Positions 17,685 through 25,162 of a stretch of 64,000 nucleotides of DNA are shown piece after piece. Origin of the DNA: Enteractinococcus helveticum (GTDB lineage: Bacteria > Actinomycetota > Actinomycetes > Actinomycetales > Micrococcaceae); contig NZ_DYXC01000084.1 in the NCBI RefSeq assembly GCF_020742345.1, positions 1 to 64,000 on the forward strand. Direction: 5' to 3'. Under the pieces are notes generated by a model, which made no database searches, was not told where the DNA came from, and saw only the letters and a program-made list of their open reading frames with translations. Position 1 is the first letter of the stretch, and every line of letters starts with the position of its first letter. The position numbers and the translations under genes were made by a program.

Positions 17685-17871
17685 ACAGTGCTTTTGAGCC
17701 AGGGCCGAGGCACGTTGTTGCAAGATGTTGTGCTGACTTTTCGTCAGATACCCGGTGGATGGCCGAGCTATGAAAAGGGCACAGCTACAACATGCTACCG
17801 CACGCCTGGTGGTTTTGGAAAATCGTTGTTCACGAGCCTCGGAGGGCTAGATCCCCTAATTGGTGTTAAAG

Positions 17872-17911
17872 CACTGCATCCGCTTCAGGAGTTCCTGATG
17901 CGGATGCAGTG
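17872..17911 (-). terminator. Terminator at the end of the S10 operon
   Basis: A 19-bp stem with one mismatch (CACTGCATCCGC arms extended by TCAGGA) and a 2-base loop, 26 bases after the rpsQ stop; on the minus strand it is followed by CTTTAAC. It divides the S10 and spc operons. Confidence 0.7.
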
Positions 17912-17937
17912 TTTATGTTTGCGTCGAAGCAGAAGGC

Positions 17938-18228
17938 TTACTTAGCGCGTTCTACGATTTCGACGAGGCGCCAGTGTTTGCTCTTGGAGAGCGGGCGGGT
18001 CTCGGCTAGACGAACGGTATCGCCGATGCCGGCGGTGTTTTCTTCGTCATGGGCTTTGACGCGCTTGGTGCGACGCATGATTTTGCCGTACAGAGCGTGC
18101 TGCTTGAAGTATTCGATCTCGACAACAATGGTTTTTTCCATCTTGTCGGAGACGACGACTCCACGCAGAGTTTTGCGATAATTGCGCTCTGGTGCGGCTG
18201 CGGTGTCAACAGACTCAGTCACTGTCAT
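17938..18228 (-). CDS. rpsQ: 30S ribosomal protein S17
   Basis: 96 aa. RKTLRGVVVSDKMEKTIVVE, HALYGKIMRRTKRVKAHDEE and IGDTVRLAETRPLSKSKHWR are the S17 OB-fold signature. An ESVDTAAAPER extension precedes the core. Last gene of the S10 operon. Confidence 0.98.
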   Translation of the reverse strand: MTVTESVDTAAAPERNYRKTLRGVVVSDKMEKTIVVEIEYFKQHALYGKIMRRTKRVKAHDEENTAGIGDTVRLAETRPLSKSKHWRLVEIVERAK

Positions 18229-18239
18229 TCCTCCTCAGC

Positions 18240-18512
18240 CTACTTGCGGCTTTTCTTTTTGTTTTTGATGTCTTCTTCGCTGGCTTCGACTTCTTCGCGG
18301 ATACCAAGTTCGCGTTCGCGCAGCACGGTCAGGATACGTGCAACATCGCGTTTGACGATCTTGATGCGACCGGTGTTTTCAATTTGGCCGGTTGCGGCTT
18401 GGAAGCGCAGATTGAATAACTCGGCTTTTGCTTTGTCGAGTTCTTCACGCAGGCGTGCGTTATCGAAACCATCGAGTGCTTCTGTTGTCAGTTCAGGTGA
18501 ACCCAATGCCAT
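18240..18512 (-). CDS. rpmC: 50S ribosomal protein L29
   Basis: 90 aa. The two-helix L29 core is LREELDKAKAELFNLRFQAA followed by GQIENTGRIKIVKRDVARIL. The charged C-terminal tail (EEVEASEEDIKNKKKSRK) is longer than in E. coli (63 aa) but usual for the lineage. L29 lies at the tunnel exit. Confidence 0.97.
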   Translation of the reverse strand: MALGSPELTTEALDGFDNARLREELDKAKAELFNLRFQAATGQIENTGRIKIVKRDVARILTVLRERELGIREEVEASEEDIKNKKKSRK

Positions 18513-18514
18513 GG

Positions 18515-18931
18515 TTATTCACCACCCTCTCGGCGTACAATGCGACCCTTGACCGGCAGCTTGTGTGCAGCCAGACGCAGAGCTTCGCGAGCGACATCTT
18601 CGGTGACGCCAGACAGTTCAAACATGACACGGCCTGGTTTTACATTGGCAACCCAGAATTCTGGGGAGCCTTTACCCGAACCCATGCGAACTTCGGCTGG
18701 TTTTTTGGTCAGCGGACGGTCTGGAAAAATGTTGATCCATACGTGGCCACCACGTTTGATGTAACGGGTCATCGCGATACGAGCTGCCTCGATCTGACGG
18801 TTGGTTACATATGCGCGGGTGGTTGCCTGCAGACCCCATTCACCGAAGGCTACTTCGGTGCCACCCTTGGCCATACCTTTACGACCTGGGCGGTGCTGTT
18901 TACGGAATTTTACGCGACGTGGGATAAGCAT
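18515..18931 (-). CDS. rplP: 50S ribosomal protein L16
   Basis: 138 aa. MLIPRRVKFRKQHRPGRKGM, the GEWGLQATTRAYVTNRQIEA segment with an RITR-like motif and GSGKGSPEFWVANVKPG are diagnostic of L16, which lies near the A-site tRNA elbow. One-base overlap with rpsC. Confidence 0.98.
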   Translation of the reverse strand: MLIPRRVKFRKQHRPGRKGMAKGGTEVAFGEWGLQATTRAYVTNRQIEAARIAMTRYIKRGGHVWINIFPDRPLTKKPAEVRMGSGKGSPEFWVANVKPGRVMFELSGVTEDVAREALRLAAHKLPVKGRIVRREGGE

Positions 18932-19701
18932 TACGCGTTGCCTCCTTGAGCGCCAGCGCGGGCACCCGATGGGGCGCCTCCACGGCGACGGCGTGAACCA
19001 CCGCGACCACCACGGCCACCTCGACCTGATGGTGCGGCTGCTTCCTGAGCGGCCAATTCTTTATCGGTGAAGTCGCCCTTGTAGACCCATACTTTGACGC
19101 CGATGCGTCCGTAGGTGGTCTTGGCTTCGAACTGTCCGAAGTCGATGTTGGCGCGCAAGGTGTGCAGCGGGACACGGCCTTCGCGGTAGAACTCGGTACG
19201 GCCCATATCGGCACCGCCCAGACGACCGGATACCTGAATACGGATACCCTCGGCGCCTGCACGCATTGCCGACTGGATCGAGCGGCGCATTGCACGGCGG
19301 AATGCCACACGTGCGGTCAGCTGCTCGGCGACACCCTGTGCTACCAGCTGTGCGTCGGTTTCTGGTTTCTTGACTTCTAGGATGTTGAGCTGAATCTGCT
19401 TGCCAGTGAGTTTTTCGAGTTCACGGCGAATGCGATCAGCTTCCGCACCACGGCGACCGATGACGATACCTGGGCGAGCAGTGTGTACGTCTACACGGAC
19501 ACGATCGCGGGTACGTTCGATCTCAACTTTGGAAATACCAGCACGTTCCATGCCGTCCTGCAGCAGGCTGCGGATCTGCACGTCTTCTTTGACGAAGTCC
19601 TTGTAGCGCTGACCGTCAACGTTGGAGTCAGCGAACCAGCGGGAAACGTGGTCTTTGGTAATGCCGAGGCGGAATCCGTGTGGGTGAATTTTCTGACCCA
19701 T
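18931..19701 (-). CDS. rpsC: 30S ribosomal protein S3 with Arg/Gly-rich tail
   Basis: 256 aa. MGQKIHPHGFRLGITKDHVS, the KH domain with GIVIGRRGAEADRIRRELEK, and RAMRRSIQSAMRAGAEGIRI to GRIGVKVWVYKG are S3. The last ~35 residues form an RGG-type low-complexity tail (GRGGRGGRGGSRRRRGG), a pattern repeated in the S5 N-terminus. S3 helps form the mRNA entry channel. Confidence 0.98.
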   Translation of the reverse strand: MGQKIHPHGFRLGITKDHVSRWFADSNVDGQRYKDFVKEDVQIRSLLQDGMERAGISKVEIERTRDRVRVDVHTARPGIVIGRRGAEADRIRRELEKLTGKQIQLNILEVKKPETDAQLVAQGVAEQLTARVAFRRAMRRSIQSAMRAGAEGIRIQVSGRLGGADMGRTEFYREGRVPLHTLRANIDFGQFEAKTTYGRIGVKVWVYKGDFTDKELAAQEAAAPSGRGGRGGRGGSRRRRGGAPSGARAGAQGGNA

Positions 19702-20073
19702 TTAGTTGGTCCCACCTTCCTGATCTTCATCGGTTGCAACAACCACGGTGACGTGGCTTGTGCGTTTCTTGATTTCGAAGGCACGACCCTGAGCGCGCGG
19801 CTGGTAGCGCTTCATGGTTGGGCCTTCGTCAACGAAGGCTTCACTGACAAACAGCTCATCTTCGTTGAAGGCCAAGCCTTCGCGGTCTGCTTTATCCCGT
19901 GCGTTGGATACTGCAGAGGCCAGTACCTTGTACACCGGCTTAGCTGCGCCCTGCTGGGCGAATTTCAAAATGGCCAGGGCTTCATTCGCTTGCTTACCAC
20001 GAACAAGGTCGACGACGCGCCGGGCCTTCATTGGCGTAACACGCAAATAGCGTGCAATTGCCTTGGCTTCCAT
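19702..20073 (-). CDS. rplV: 50S ribosomal protein L22
   Basis: 123 aa. MEAKAIARYLRVTPMKARRV, VDLVRGKQANEALAILKFAQ, and the tunnel loop region KRYQPRAQGRAFEIKKRTSH are L22. No insertion or deletion is apparent in that loop. Directly abuts rpsC. Confidence 0.98.
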   Translation of the reverse strand: MEAKAIARYLRVTPMKARRVVDLVRGKQANEALAILKFAQQGAAKPVYKVLASAVSNARDKADREGLAFNEDELFVSEAFVDEGPTMKRYQPRAQGRAFEIKKRTSHVTVVVATDEDQEGGTN

Positions 20074-20105
20074 TGCTTAATCCTCTCTAAGATCAACCAC
20101 CGCGC

Positions 20106-20384
20106 TTAGCGGCGGCCTTTCTGGTCGTCCTTGGAGTGGCCGCGGAAGGTACGCGTTGGTGCGAATTCTCCCAATTTGTGTCCGACCATAGATTCGGTAA
20201 CGAACACCGGTACGTGTTTGCGACCATCGTGGACTGCAATGGTATGACCCAGCATGTCGGGGATGATCATCGAACGACGTGACCAAGTGCGGATAACGTT
20301 TTTAGTGCCCTTTTCGTTCTCAGCAAGAACCTTGAGGTACAAGTGCTGATCTACGTAGGGGCCCTTCTTCAGGCTGCGTGGCAT
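20106..20384 (-). CDS. rpsS: 30S ribosomal protein S19
   Basis: 92 aa. MPRSLKKGPYVDQHLYLKV, TWSRRSMIIPDMLGHTIAVH and LGEFAPTRTFRGHSKDDQKG are the S19 signature; it binds the 16S head with S13. Fourteen bases after rplB. Confidence 0.99.
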   Translation of the reverse strand: MPRSLKKGPYVDQHLYLKVLAENEKGTKNVIRTWSRRSMIIPDMLGHTIAVHDGRKHVPVFVTESMVGHKLGEFAPTRTFRGHSKDDQKGRR

Positions 20385-20398
20385 AAAGAGATCAGCTC

Positions 20399-21238
20399 CT
20401 ATCGATTCTTCTTGCTTTTCGGACGACGACGCACAATGTACTGGTCGCTGGCCTTATTCGGACGGCGCGTACGGCCTTCCTTCTTACCATTCGGGTTCGA
20501 TGGGTGACGACCACCGGAAGTCTTACCTTCACCACCACCGTGTGGGTGATCCACAGGGTTCATGGCGGCACCGCGGGTTTGTGGACGAACACCTTTCCAG
20601 CGCATCCGTCCGGCTTTACCCCAAGAGATGTTGATCTGCTCAGCGTTGCCGACTTCACCAACGGTGGCGCGGCAGCGGATGTCAACGTTGCGAATTTCGC
20701 CCGATGGGAGACGAAGTTGTGCGTATTTGCCTTCGCGGGCAACCAGCTGGATGGATGCACCAGCTGAACGTGCCATTTTCGCACCGCCACCTGGACGCAG
20801 TTCCACAGCGTGGATCACGGTACCCAATGGGATATTACGAAGTGGCAGGTTATTGCCTGGTTTGATGTCGGCATTTGGGCCAGACTCCACCATGTCGCCC
20901 TGCTTCAAACGAGCTGGTGCGAGGATGTAGCGTTTGGCTCCATCGACGTAGTGCAACAGTGCAATGTTGGCGGTACGGTTTGGGTCGTATTCGATGTGAG
21001 CGACCTTTGCCGGAATGCCATCTTTATCGTGACGGCGGAAGTCGATCAAACGATACTGACGTTTGTGTCCACCACCACGGTGACGTGATGTGATACGTCC
21101 GAGGTTGTTGCGACCACCGGTTTTCGACAGTGGGCGAAGCAACGACTTCTCGGGCGTTGTTCGGGTGATTTCTGAGAACTCGGATACCGACGAGCCGCGC
21201 TGGCCCGGAGTAACCGGTCTGTAATTACGTATTGCCAT
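20399..21238 (-). CDS. rplB: 50S ribosomal protein L2
   Basis: 279 aa. GRITSRHRGGGHKRQYRLID, the central SH3/OB folds, and NPVDHPHGGGEGKTSGGRHP with the histidine near the peptidyl transferase centre are all present. Ends VRRRPKSKKNR. Confidence 0.99.
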   Translation of the reverse strand: MAIRNYRPVTPGQRGSSVSEFSEITRTTPEKSLLRPLSKTGGRNNLGRITSRHRGGGHKRQYRLIDFRRHDKDGIPAKVAHIEYDPNRTANIALLHYVDGAKRYILAPARLKQGDMVESGPNADIKPGNNLPLRNIPLGTVIHAVELRPGGGAKMARSAGASIQLVAREGKYAQLRLPSGEIRNVDIRCRATVGEVGNAEQINISWGKAGRMRWKGVRPQTRGAAMNPVDHPHGGGEGKTSGGRHPSNPNGKKEGRTRRPNKASDQYIVRRRPKSKKNR

Positions 21239-21269
21239 AGATATATTCCTCGATTAAGTGGTCTCCGAC

Positions 21270-21575
21270 CTAGGCGGCCGGACCTCCGAAGATGTCGATG
21301 GAACCTTCCTTCAGCGTGACAATCGCGCGCTTGGTAGCTTTGCGAGTGCCATAGCCGAAACGGGTACGCTGACGCTTACCCTCACGGTTCATGGTGTTGA
21401 CTGAAGCCACCTTGACGTCGAAAATCTTTTCGATTGCCAGTTTGATTTCAGTCTTATTTGAGCGTGGGTCCACGATGAAGGTATAGCGCCCTTCGTCCAT
21501 GTCCGAGTAGCTCTTTTCACTCACGACGGGAGCAAGGATCACGTCGCGGGGATTCTTATCGATATTGGTTGACAT
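21270..21575 (-). CDS. rplW: 50S ribosomal protein L23
   Basis: 101 aa. VILAPVVSEKSYSDMDEGRY, TFIVDPRSNKTEIKLAIEKI and VNTMNREGKRQRTRFGYG are diagnostic. L23 sits at the tunnel exit and docks trigger factor and SRP. Eleven bases after rplD. Confidence 0.98.
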   Translation of the reverse strand: MSTNIDKNPRDVILAPVVSEKSYSDMDEGRYTFIVDPRSNKTEIKLAIEKIFDVKVASVNTMNREGKRQRTRFGYGTRKATKRAIVTLKEGSIDIFGGPAA

Positions 21576-21586
21576 GTGGTCTCCTC

Positions 21587-22195
21587 CTACTTGGCGCTTG
21601 CAGCGGCCACGAAGGCGTCGTATGCAGGCTTGGTAAAGACCACGTCGTCAGCATTCAACACGTCGTAGGTGTTGAGCTGATCAGCATACAGCGTGTGAAC
21701 ATGCTGCAGGTTACGAGTTGACAGTGCAGCGACGTCGTCGGACCGGTCGATGACGACCAGGAAGTTGCGACGTTCGTTCTGGACTTCTGCCAGCGCGGTT
21801 TTTGCAGCTTTAGTCGAAGGGGTGTCCTGATCAATCAGGGCTTCGACGACGTGGATGCGTCCGTTGCGGGCACGGTCAGACAGTGCCTGGCGCAGGGCTG
21901 CTGCGATCATTTTCTTAGGGGTACGCTGCGAGTAGTCGCGTGATTGAGGACCGTGTGCAATTCCACCACCGGTCATCTGTGGTTCACGGATCGAACCTTG
22001 GCGTGCACGGCCGGTACCTTTTTGACGAAACGGTTTGCGTCCACCACCGGATACTTCAGCGCGAGTTTTGGTCGCGTGAGTTCCCTGACGTGCCGCAGCA
22101 AGCTGTGCATTGACAACCTGGTGCATTAGAGCAACGTTTGCTTCGACGTCAAAGAGTTCAGCTGGTAGATCCACCGATACTTTGTTGACAGCCAT
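21587..22195 (-). CDS. rplD: 50S ribosomal protein L4
   Basis: 202 aa. The tunnel loop GGGRKPFRQKGTGRARQGSI with the macrolide-contact residues is intact, followed by GGGIAHGPQSRDYSQRTPKK. A conventional L4; no change at the known resistance positions is obvious. Four bases after rplC. Confidence 0.98.
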   Translation of the reverse strand: MAVNKVSVDLPAELFDVEANVALMHQVVNAQLAAARQGTHATKTRAEVSGGGRKPFRQKGTGRARQGSIREPQMTGGGIAHGPQSRDYSQRTPKKMIAAALRQALSDRARNGRIHVVEALIDQDTPSTKAAKTALAEVQNERRNFLVVIDRSDDVAALSTRNLQHVHTLYADQLNTYDVLNADDVVFTKPAYDAFVAAASAK

Positions 22196-22199
22196 TGAA

Positions 22200-22853
22200 C
22201 TAGGCTCCCTTCACTGCATCGCGAACCAGAACAACGCGACCACGTGGGCCAGGTACTGCACCTTTGATGAGCAGCAGGTTGTTCTCTGCATCGATTCCGT
22301 GCAGAGTCAGGTTCTGAGTGGTTGTTTTGACGTTACCCATGCGGCCTGGAAGCTTCTTGCCCTTGAACACACGACCTGGGGTAGCTGCGCCACCGACCGA
22401 GCCTGGTTTGCGGTGGTTTTTCTTCGCACCGTGGGAAGCGAATGAGCCACCGAAGTTGTGGCGCTTCATGGCACCGGCGAAGCCTTTACCCTTGGAGTTC
22501 GCAGTGACATCAACTTTTTGTCCTGCTTCGAACAGTTCAACGGTTAGGTCCTGGCCGAGTTCGTAGTTGGCTACGTCAGCGGTACGGATTTCGACGACGT
22601 GACGACGCGGTGTTACACCGGCTTTGTCGAAGTGTCCGACCAATGGTTTGGAGACCTTACGGGGGTCGATTGCCCCGTATGCAATTTGGACAGCAGAGTA
22701 GCCATCAACTTCTTCATTGCGAAGTTGGGTGACTACGTTAGGCTCAGCCTGAACCACAGTAACGGGAATGAGGTTGTTGTTCTCGTCCCATACCTGGGTC
22801 ATGCCGAGCTTCGTGCCCAACAGTCCCTTGATATTCTTCTGGGATGTGGTCAT
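22200..22853 (-). CDS. rplC: 50S ribosomal protein L3
   Basis: 217 aa. GLLGTKLGMTQVWDENNNLI, SKGKGFAGAMKRHNFGGSFA and SHGAKKNHRKPGSVGGAATP are the L3 signature; the central extension reaches the peptidyl transferase centre. Follows rpsJ by 23 bases. Confidence 0.98.
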   Translation of the reverse strand: MTTSQKNIKGLLGTKLGMTQVWDENNNLIPVTVVQAEPNVVTQLRNEEVDGYSAVQIAYGAIDPRKVSKPLVGHFDKAGVTPRRHVVEIRTADVANYELGQDLTVELFEAGQKVDVTANSKGKGFAGAMKRHNFGGSFASHGAKKNHRKPGSVGGAATPGRVFKGKKLPGRMGNVKTTTQNLTLHGIDAENNLLLIKGAVPGPRGRVVLVRDAVKGA

Positions 22854-22876
22854 AGTTCTCTCAGCACCTCCCTAGC

Positions 22877-23185
22877 TTAGAGTTTGATTTCAATGTTGAC
22901 ATCCGCTGGCAGGTCAAGACGCATCAGCGAGTCAACAGCCTTAGGAGTCGGGTCTACGATGTCGATAAGACGTTTGTGAGTACGCATTTCAAAGTGCTCA
23001 CGGCTGTCTTTGTATTTGTGCGGAGAACGGATCACGGCGAACACATTCTTCTCAGTAGGTAGTGGAACCGGGCCAACTACCTGTGCGCCTGCGCGTGTGA
23101 CCGTATCAACGATCTTCCGCGCTGAAGTGTCGATCACTTCGTGATCATACGACTTCAGCCGGATGCGGATTTTTTGTCCCGCCAT
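22877..23185 (-). CDS. rpsJ: 30S ribosomal protein S10 (NusE)
   Basis: 102 aa, standard length. MAGQKIRIRLKSYDHEVIDT, VGPVPLPTEKNVFAVIRSPH and KDSREHFEMRTHKRLIDIVD are diagnostic. Also the NusG partner in transcription-translation coupling. First gene of the 11-gene S10 operon; the leader runs about 250 bases from the candidate promoter. Confidence 0.99.
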   Translation of the reverse strand: MAGQKIRIRLKSYDHEVIDTSARKIVDTVTRAGAQVVGPVPLPTEKNVFAVIRSPHKYKDSREHFEMRTHKRLIDIVDPTPKAVDSLMRLDLPADVNIEIKL

Positions 23186-23444
23186 GGCGTCTGCCTCATT
23201 TCCGTACTAGTTGAGTACCTGTCCCTGTGTACATGCAGTACAGCTGAAGCTGGTGCATGCGTTATTTTCGCTCACGTAGCTGAATCCGTCTTACGGGTTC
23301 CTCAACTATGTGAGACCATCAAGTTTTTAGTCACCAGACTGCATAGCAAAATCGGTCTGGGATATTTGATGCCTGCTCTTTGAAAGCGTGCTCAGGGGTG
23401 TTATTCAACATCTTCCGGGCACGTTCGTTGCGAGCAACCTGTCT

Positions 23445-23474
23445 ATTATGACAGATTCTGTGTGGATTAGCCAA
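23445..23474 (-). promoter_or_regulatory. Candidate promoter of the S10 operon
   Basis: On the minus strand TTGGCT (23469-23474), 18 bases, CATAAT (23445-23450, 5 of 6 to consensus). The -10 sits inside a small inverted repeat (CTGTC...GACAG). The leader 23186-23440 carries an imperfect hairpin (CCAGAC/GTCTGG, 23332-23359) but no gene; the remainder 23475-23625 shows nothing I can name. Confidence 0.5.
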
Positions 23475-23625
23475 TCGAGTTGCATGGTGTTTTCCAATCG
23501 GGCCTGATCGTTGTTGCGAGGTGGTGGTCTGCAAGGTTTCCTCGTGTGAGGTCGGACGGCCGAAGGCACCAGGGCGGATACAGTAAACGGTGTTGGAAAT
23601 GGTCGATTTTTAAGTATTTGGATAC

Positions 23626-23659
23626 AAAATATCCCCTGCTGTTTGGCAGGGGATATTTT
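23626..23659 (-). terminator. Terminator of the str operon (after tuf)
   Basis: A perfect 14-bp stem (AAAATATCCCCTGC and its complement) with a 6-base loop and A/T runs on both sides, about 41 bases after the tuf stop. Confidence 0.88.
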
Positions 23660-23700
23660 GGTCTACTACAGGTTAGAGCGTACGCTCTATTCGTAGGAGC

Positions 23701-24891
23701 TTAGGCGATAATCTTGGTTACACGACCGGAACCAACAGTACGTCCACCTTCGCGGATAGCAAAGCCGAGGCCCTCTTCCATAGCGATTGGCTGGATCAGT
23801 TCAACGGTCATTTCGGTGGTGTCACCTGGCATGACCATTTCGGTACCTTCTGGCAGGGTGATGACACCGGTTACGTCAGTGGTACGGAAGTAGAACTGTG
23901 GACGGTAGTTCGAGTAGAACGGGTTGTGACGGCCACCTTCGTCCTTGGACAGGATGTAGACGTTTGCTTCGAACTGGGTGTGTGGGGTGATCGAGCCTGG
24001 TGCTACGACAACCTGACCGCGTTCGACGTCTTCACGGCGCAGACCGCGGAGCAGCAGGCCACAGTTTTCGCCGGCCCATGCTTCCTCAAGCTGCTTGTGG
24101 AACATCTCGATACCAGTAACGGTGGTCTTCTGCGATTCACGGATACCAACGATTTCAACTTCAGAGTTGATTGCCAGGGTACCGCGTTCGGCGCGACCGG
24201 TCACAACGGTACCGCGACCGGTAATGGTGAAGACATCTTCAATTGGCATCAGGAATGGCTTGTCGCGGTCACGAACTGGCTCTGGGATGTATTCATCCAC
24301 AGCGTCCATGAGATCTTCAACAGCCTTGACCCATTTTTCTTCGCCTTCGATAGCTTTTAGAGCGGAGACGCGGATAACTGGTGCGTTGTCACCGTCGAAG
24401 TCCTGGGAGGACAGCAGTTCACGAACTTCCATTTCAACCAGTTCCAGCAGGTCTTCGTCGTCGACCATGTCGGATTTGTTGAGTGCAACGAGCAGGGTTG
24501 GAACGCCAACCTGCTTGGCCAGCAGAACGTGTTCACGAGTCTGAGCCATAGGGCCGTCAGTAGCGGCAACAACGAGAATTGCGCCGTCCATCTGAGCAGC
24601 ACCGGTAATCATGTTCTTGATGTAGTCGGCGTGGCCTGGGGCGTCAACGTGTGCGTAGTGACGTTTTTCGGTTTCATATTCAACGTGGGAAACGTTGATA
24701 GTAATACCGCGCTGGCGCTCTTCAGGAGCACCGTCGATATCGGCGTAGTCGCGCGATTCGTTGTATTCAGGGTACTTATCGGCCAGTACCTTGGAGATCG
24801 CAGCGGTGAGGGTGGTTTTACCATGGTCAACGTGACCAATGGTACCGATGTTAATGTGCGGCTTTGTCCGCTCGAACTTTGCCTTCGACAC
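23701..24891 (-). CDS. tuf: Elongation factor Tu
   Basis: 396 aa. G1 GHVDHGKTTLTAAI at residues ~19-32, G3 as DAPGHADY (Ala where most bacteria have Cys; a usual actinobacterial form), G4 NKSD (instead of NKCD), and domains II and III to VGSGRVTKIIA. Delivers aminoacyl-tRNA to the ribosome. Follows fusA by a 271-base spacer that contains two GC-rich inverted repeats, so tuf may also be transcribed separately. Confidence 0.99.
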   Translation of the reverse strand: MSKAKFERTKPHINIGTIGHVDHGKTTLTAAISKVLADKYPEYNESRDYADIDGAPEERQRGITINVSHVEYETEKRHYAHVDAPGHADYIKNMITGAAQMDGAILVVAATDGPMAQTREHVLLAKQVGVPTLLVALNKSDMVDDEDLLELVEMEVRELLSSQDFDGDNAPVIRVSALKAIEGEEKWVKAVEDLMDAVDEYIPEPVRDRDKPFLMPIEDVFTITGRGTVVTGRAERGTLAINSEVEIVGIRESQKTTVTGIEMFHKQLEEAWAGENCGLLLRGLRREDVERGQVVVAPGSITPHTQFEANVYILSKDEGGRHNPFYSNYRPQFYFRTTDVTGVITLPEGTEMVMPGDTTEMTVELIQPIAMEEGLGFAIREGGRTVGSGRVTKIIA

Positions 24892-25101
24892 AGATTCCTC
24901 CTAGAACTGTTCGACTGGAGAAGGACATGCAGCCGCTTGTGGCGGTCTGACTTTGGTCCAGTCTACGTCAGATGTTGTTATTACTAGTTTCCCCGGGTGT
25001 TAGGACCGGTCCGTGGATTGCTAAACAACCTCGGCCGCCTGCGCGGACCGGACCCTAGTCCTTTACCAAACGTTATGTTCGGGGTGACACATCGTTTGGC
25101 T

Positions 25102-25134
25102 GGTGGTGGGCTTGGCGGGGCCGAGCCCACCACC
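25102..25134 (-). other. GC-rich hairpin between fusA and tuf
   Basis: A perfect 11-bp stem (GGTGGTGGGCT/AGCCCACCACC) with an 11-base loop, 28 bases after the fusA stop, without a T run on the minus strand. A second imperfect inverted repeat of GGACCGG type follows at about 25011-25054. Could be a processing site or a partial terminator between fusA and tuf. Confidence 0.5.
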
Positions 25135-25162
25135 ATAAATCTAGCCGGCTAATAAGTCTAAA

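Noticed and set aside
23480..23704. 74-aa plus-strand frame upstream of the S10 operon
   Set aside because: Covers the tuf terminator and has no ribosome binding site or domain.
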